The notes under the pieces: generated by a model
Database searches by the model: none
What the model was told of the DNA's origin: nothing
What the model saw: the letters and a program-made list of their open reading frames with translations, nothing else
In this document: positions 63,711-64,000 of the stretch, piece after piece
How positions within the stretch are numbered: the first letter of the stretch is position 1
Layout: each line of letters starts with the position of its first letter
NCBI GenBank assembly: GCA_051657165.1
Contig: JBOFKD010000262.1
Span: 1-64,000, forward strand
Origin: UBA7332 sp051657165
GTDB taxonomy: Bacteria > Bacteroidota > Bacteroidia > Bacteroidales > UBA7332
Direction of reading: 5' to 3'
Length of the DNA stretch: 64,000 bases
Made by a program: the position numbers and the translations under genes

Positions 63711-63741
63711 TTGTGTACTATGTGTTTTTTCTTTATATTTG
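63711..63741 (+). promoter_or_regulatory. Promoter of the antiporter-like gene
   Basis: TTG (63711-63713), 20 bp, TATATTTG (63734-63741); about 97 nt ahead of the ATG at 63839. Confidence 0.7.
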
Positions 63742-63838
63742 TGGAAATCAGTACAAAGGTTTTATGAAATAAATCTTTGCTTTTAATTTAAATTTCAAAA
63801 AACGTAAAACGAATTAATTCAAAAAATCAAAACAATTT

Positions 63839-64000
63839 ATGAAAAAAGTCATCTATTTTTCCTTGTGTTTAATCCTTGGCTTAGTCGCATCTCAGGCATT
63901 ACCCTTTTATCTGGACCAATCGTCATACAAACCAATTGTAGACACTCTTCTCTATGTTTGTTTATCATTTATTATGATTAATGTTGGTAGAGAATTTAAA
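63839..64000 (+). CDS. N-terminal fragment of a probable cation:proton antiporter (cut by window end)
   Basis: Only 54 codons are in the window. The start MKKVIYFSLCLILGLVASQ is a membrane helix, followed by a second helix with LLYVCLSFIMINVGREF. This resembles the beginning of Bacteroidales sodium/proton antiporters, where the second helix ends in an IxVGxEF-like motif. It is too short for certainty. It is divergent from the ROK gene and has a good promoter. Confidence 0.6.
   Translation, partial: MKKVIYFSLCLILGLVASQALPFYLDQSSYKPIVDTLLYVCLSFIMINVGREFK

Overview
The window is chromosomal DNA from a low-GC member of the Bacteroidetes, most likely order Bacteroidales. The evidence is a SusC/SusD outer-membrane pair, a C69 dipeptidase, a DUF3575/DUF3868-type pair, TatA/TatC without TatB, an acyl-ACP thioesterase inside the ilv operon, near absence of Shine-Dalgarno sites, and promoters of the Bacteroidetes type (TTG, about 20 bp, TAnnTTTG). 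I do not commit to a genus. Most of the window is core metabolism and envelope biology; no integrase, transposase or phage gene is visible.

Layout. 320-3778 (minus): rseP, dxr and a membrane-anchored degenerate LytM protein. 3983-6241 (plus): a radical-SAM sulfatase-maturase-like enzyme and an exported phosphodiesterase. 6454-9808 (plus): aspartokinase, lysA and mtgA, each closed by a hairpin terminator. 9995-19020 (minus): uvrA, a lytic transglycosylase, a Crp/Fnr regulator, tatC, tatA, ribBA and an LptF/LptG permease. 19440-25675 (plus): the branched-chain amino-acid operon ilvD-ilvB-ilvN-thioesterase-ilvC. Ahead of it lies a complete attenuator: promoter, a 21-codon leader peptide rich in Ile/Val/Leu, and competing hairpins. 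26593-31272 (plus): a SusC/SusD pair. 31339-37217 (minus): ung, an M23 peptidase, a C69 dipeptidase and phosphoglucomutase, divergent from tRNA-Arg(CCG). 37730-38905: a porin. 38966-42881: an accessory patch with structured repeats, an Rhs relic next to a small lipoprotein, and an AlbA-type regulator with a 12-bp coding repeat. 42943-45516 (minus): engB, a TtcA-like ATPase and an M24 peptidase. 45925-51552 (plus): a three-gene RND efflux operon. 51594-64000: pirin, a DUF2867-type protein, an outer-membrane beta-barrel protein, acetyltransferases, the DUF3575/OmpA-like pair, a HAD phosphatase, a DUF4396 protein with a Met-rich pentapeptide insertion, a ROK kinase and the start of a probable antiporter.

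The most unusual signal is non-coding. Several long intergenic gaps (19.2, 25.7-26.4 and 42.4-42.8 kb) are built from short words of 5-12 bp that recur at an exact 21- or 22-bp step, with unrelated sequence between them. Each array has its own word but nearly the same step, about two helical turns. A separate family of TTCG-capped hairpin repeats occurs at 31-160, 38966-39333 and 42016-42160. These, the ilv attenuator, the Rhs relic with a possible orphan immunity gene, and the 18-copy Met-rich pentapeptide are the points that best deserve a second look.
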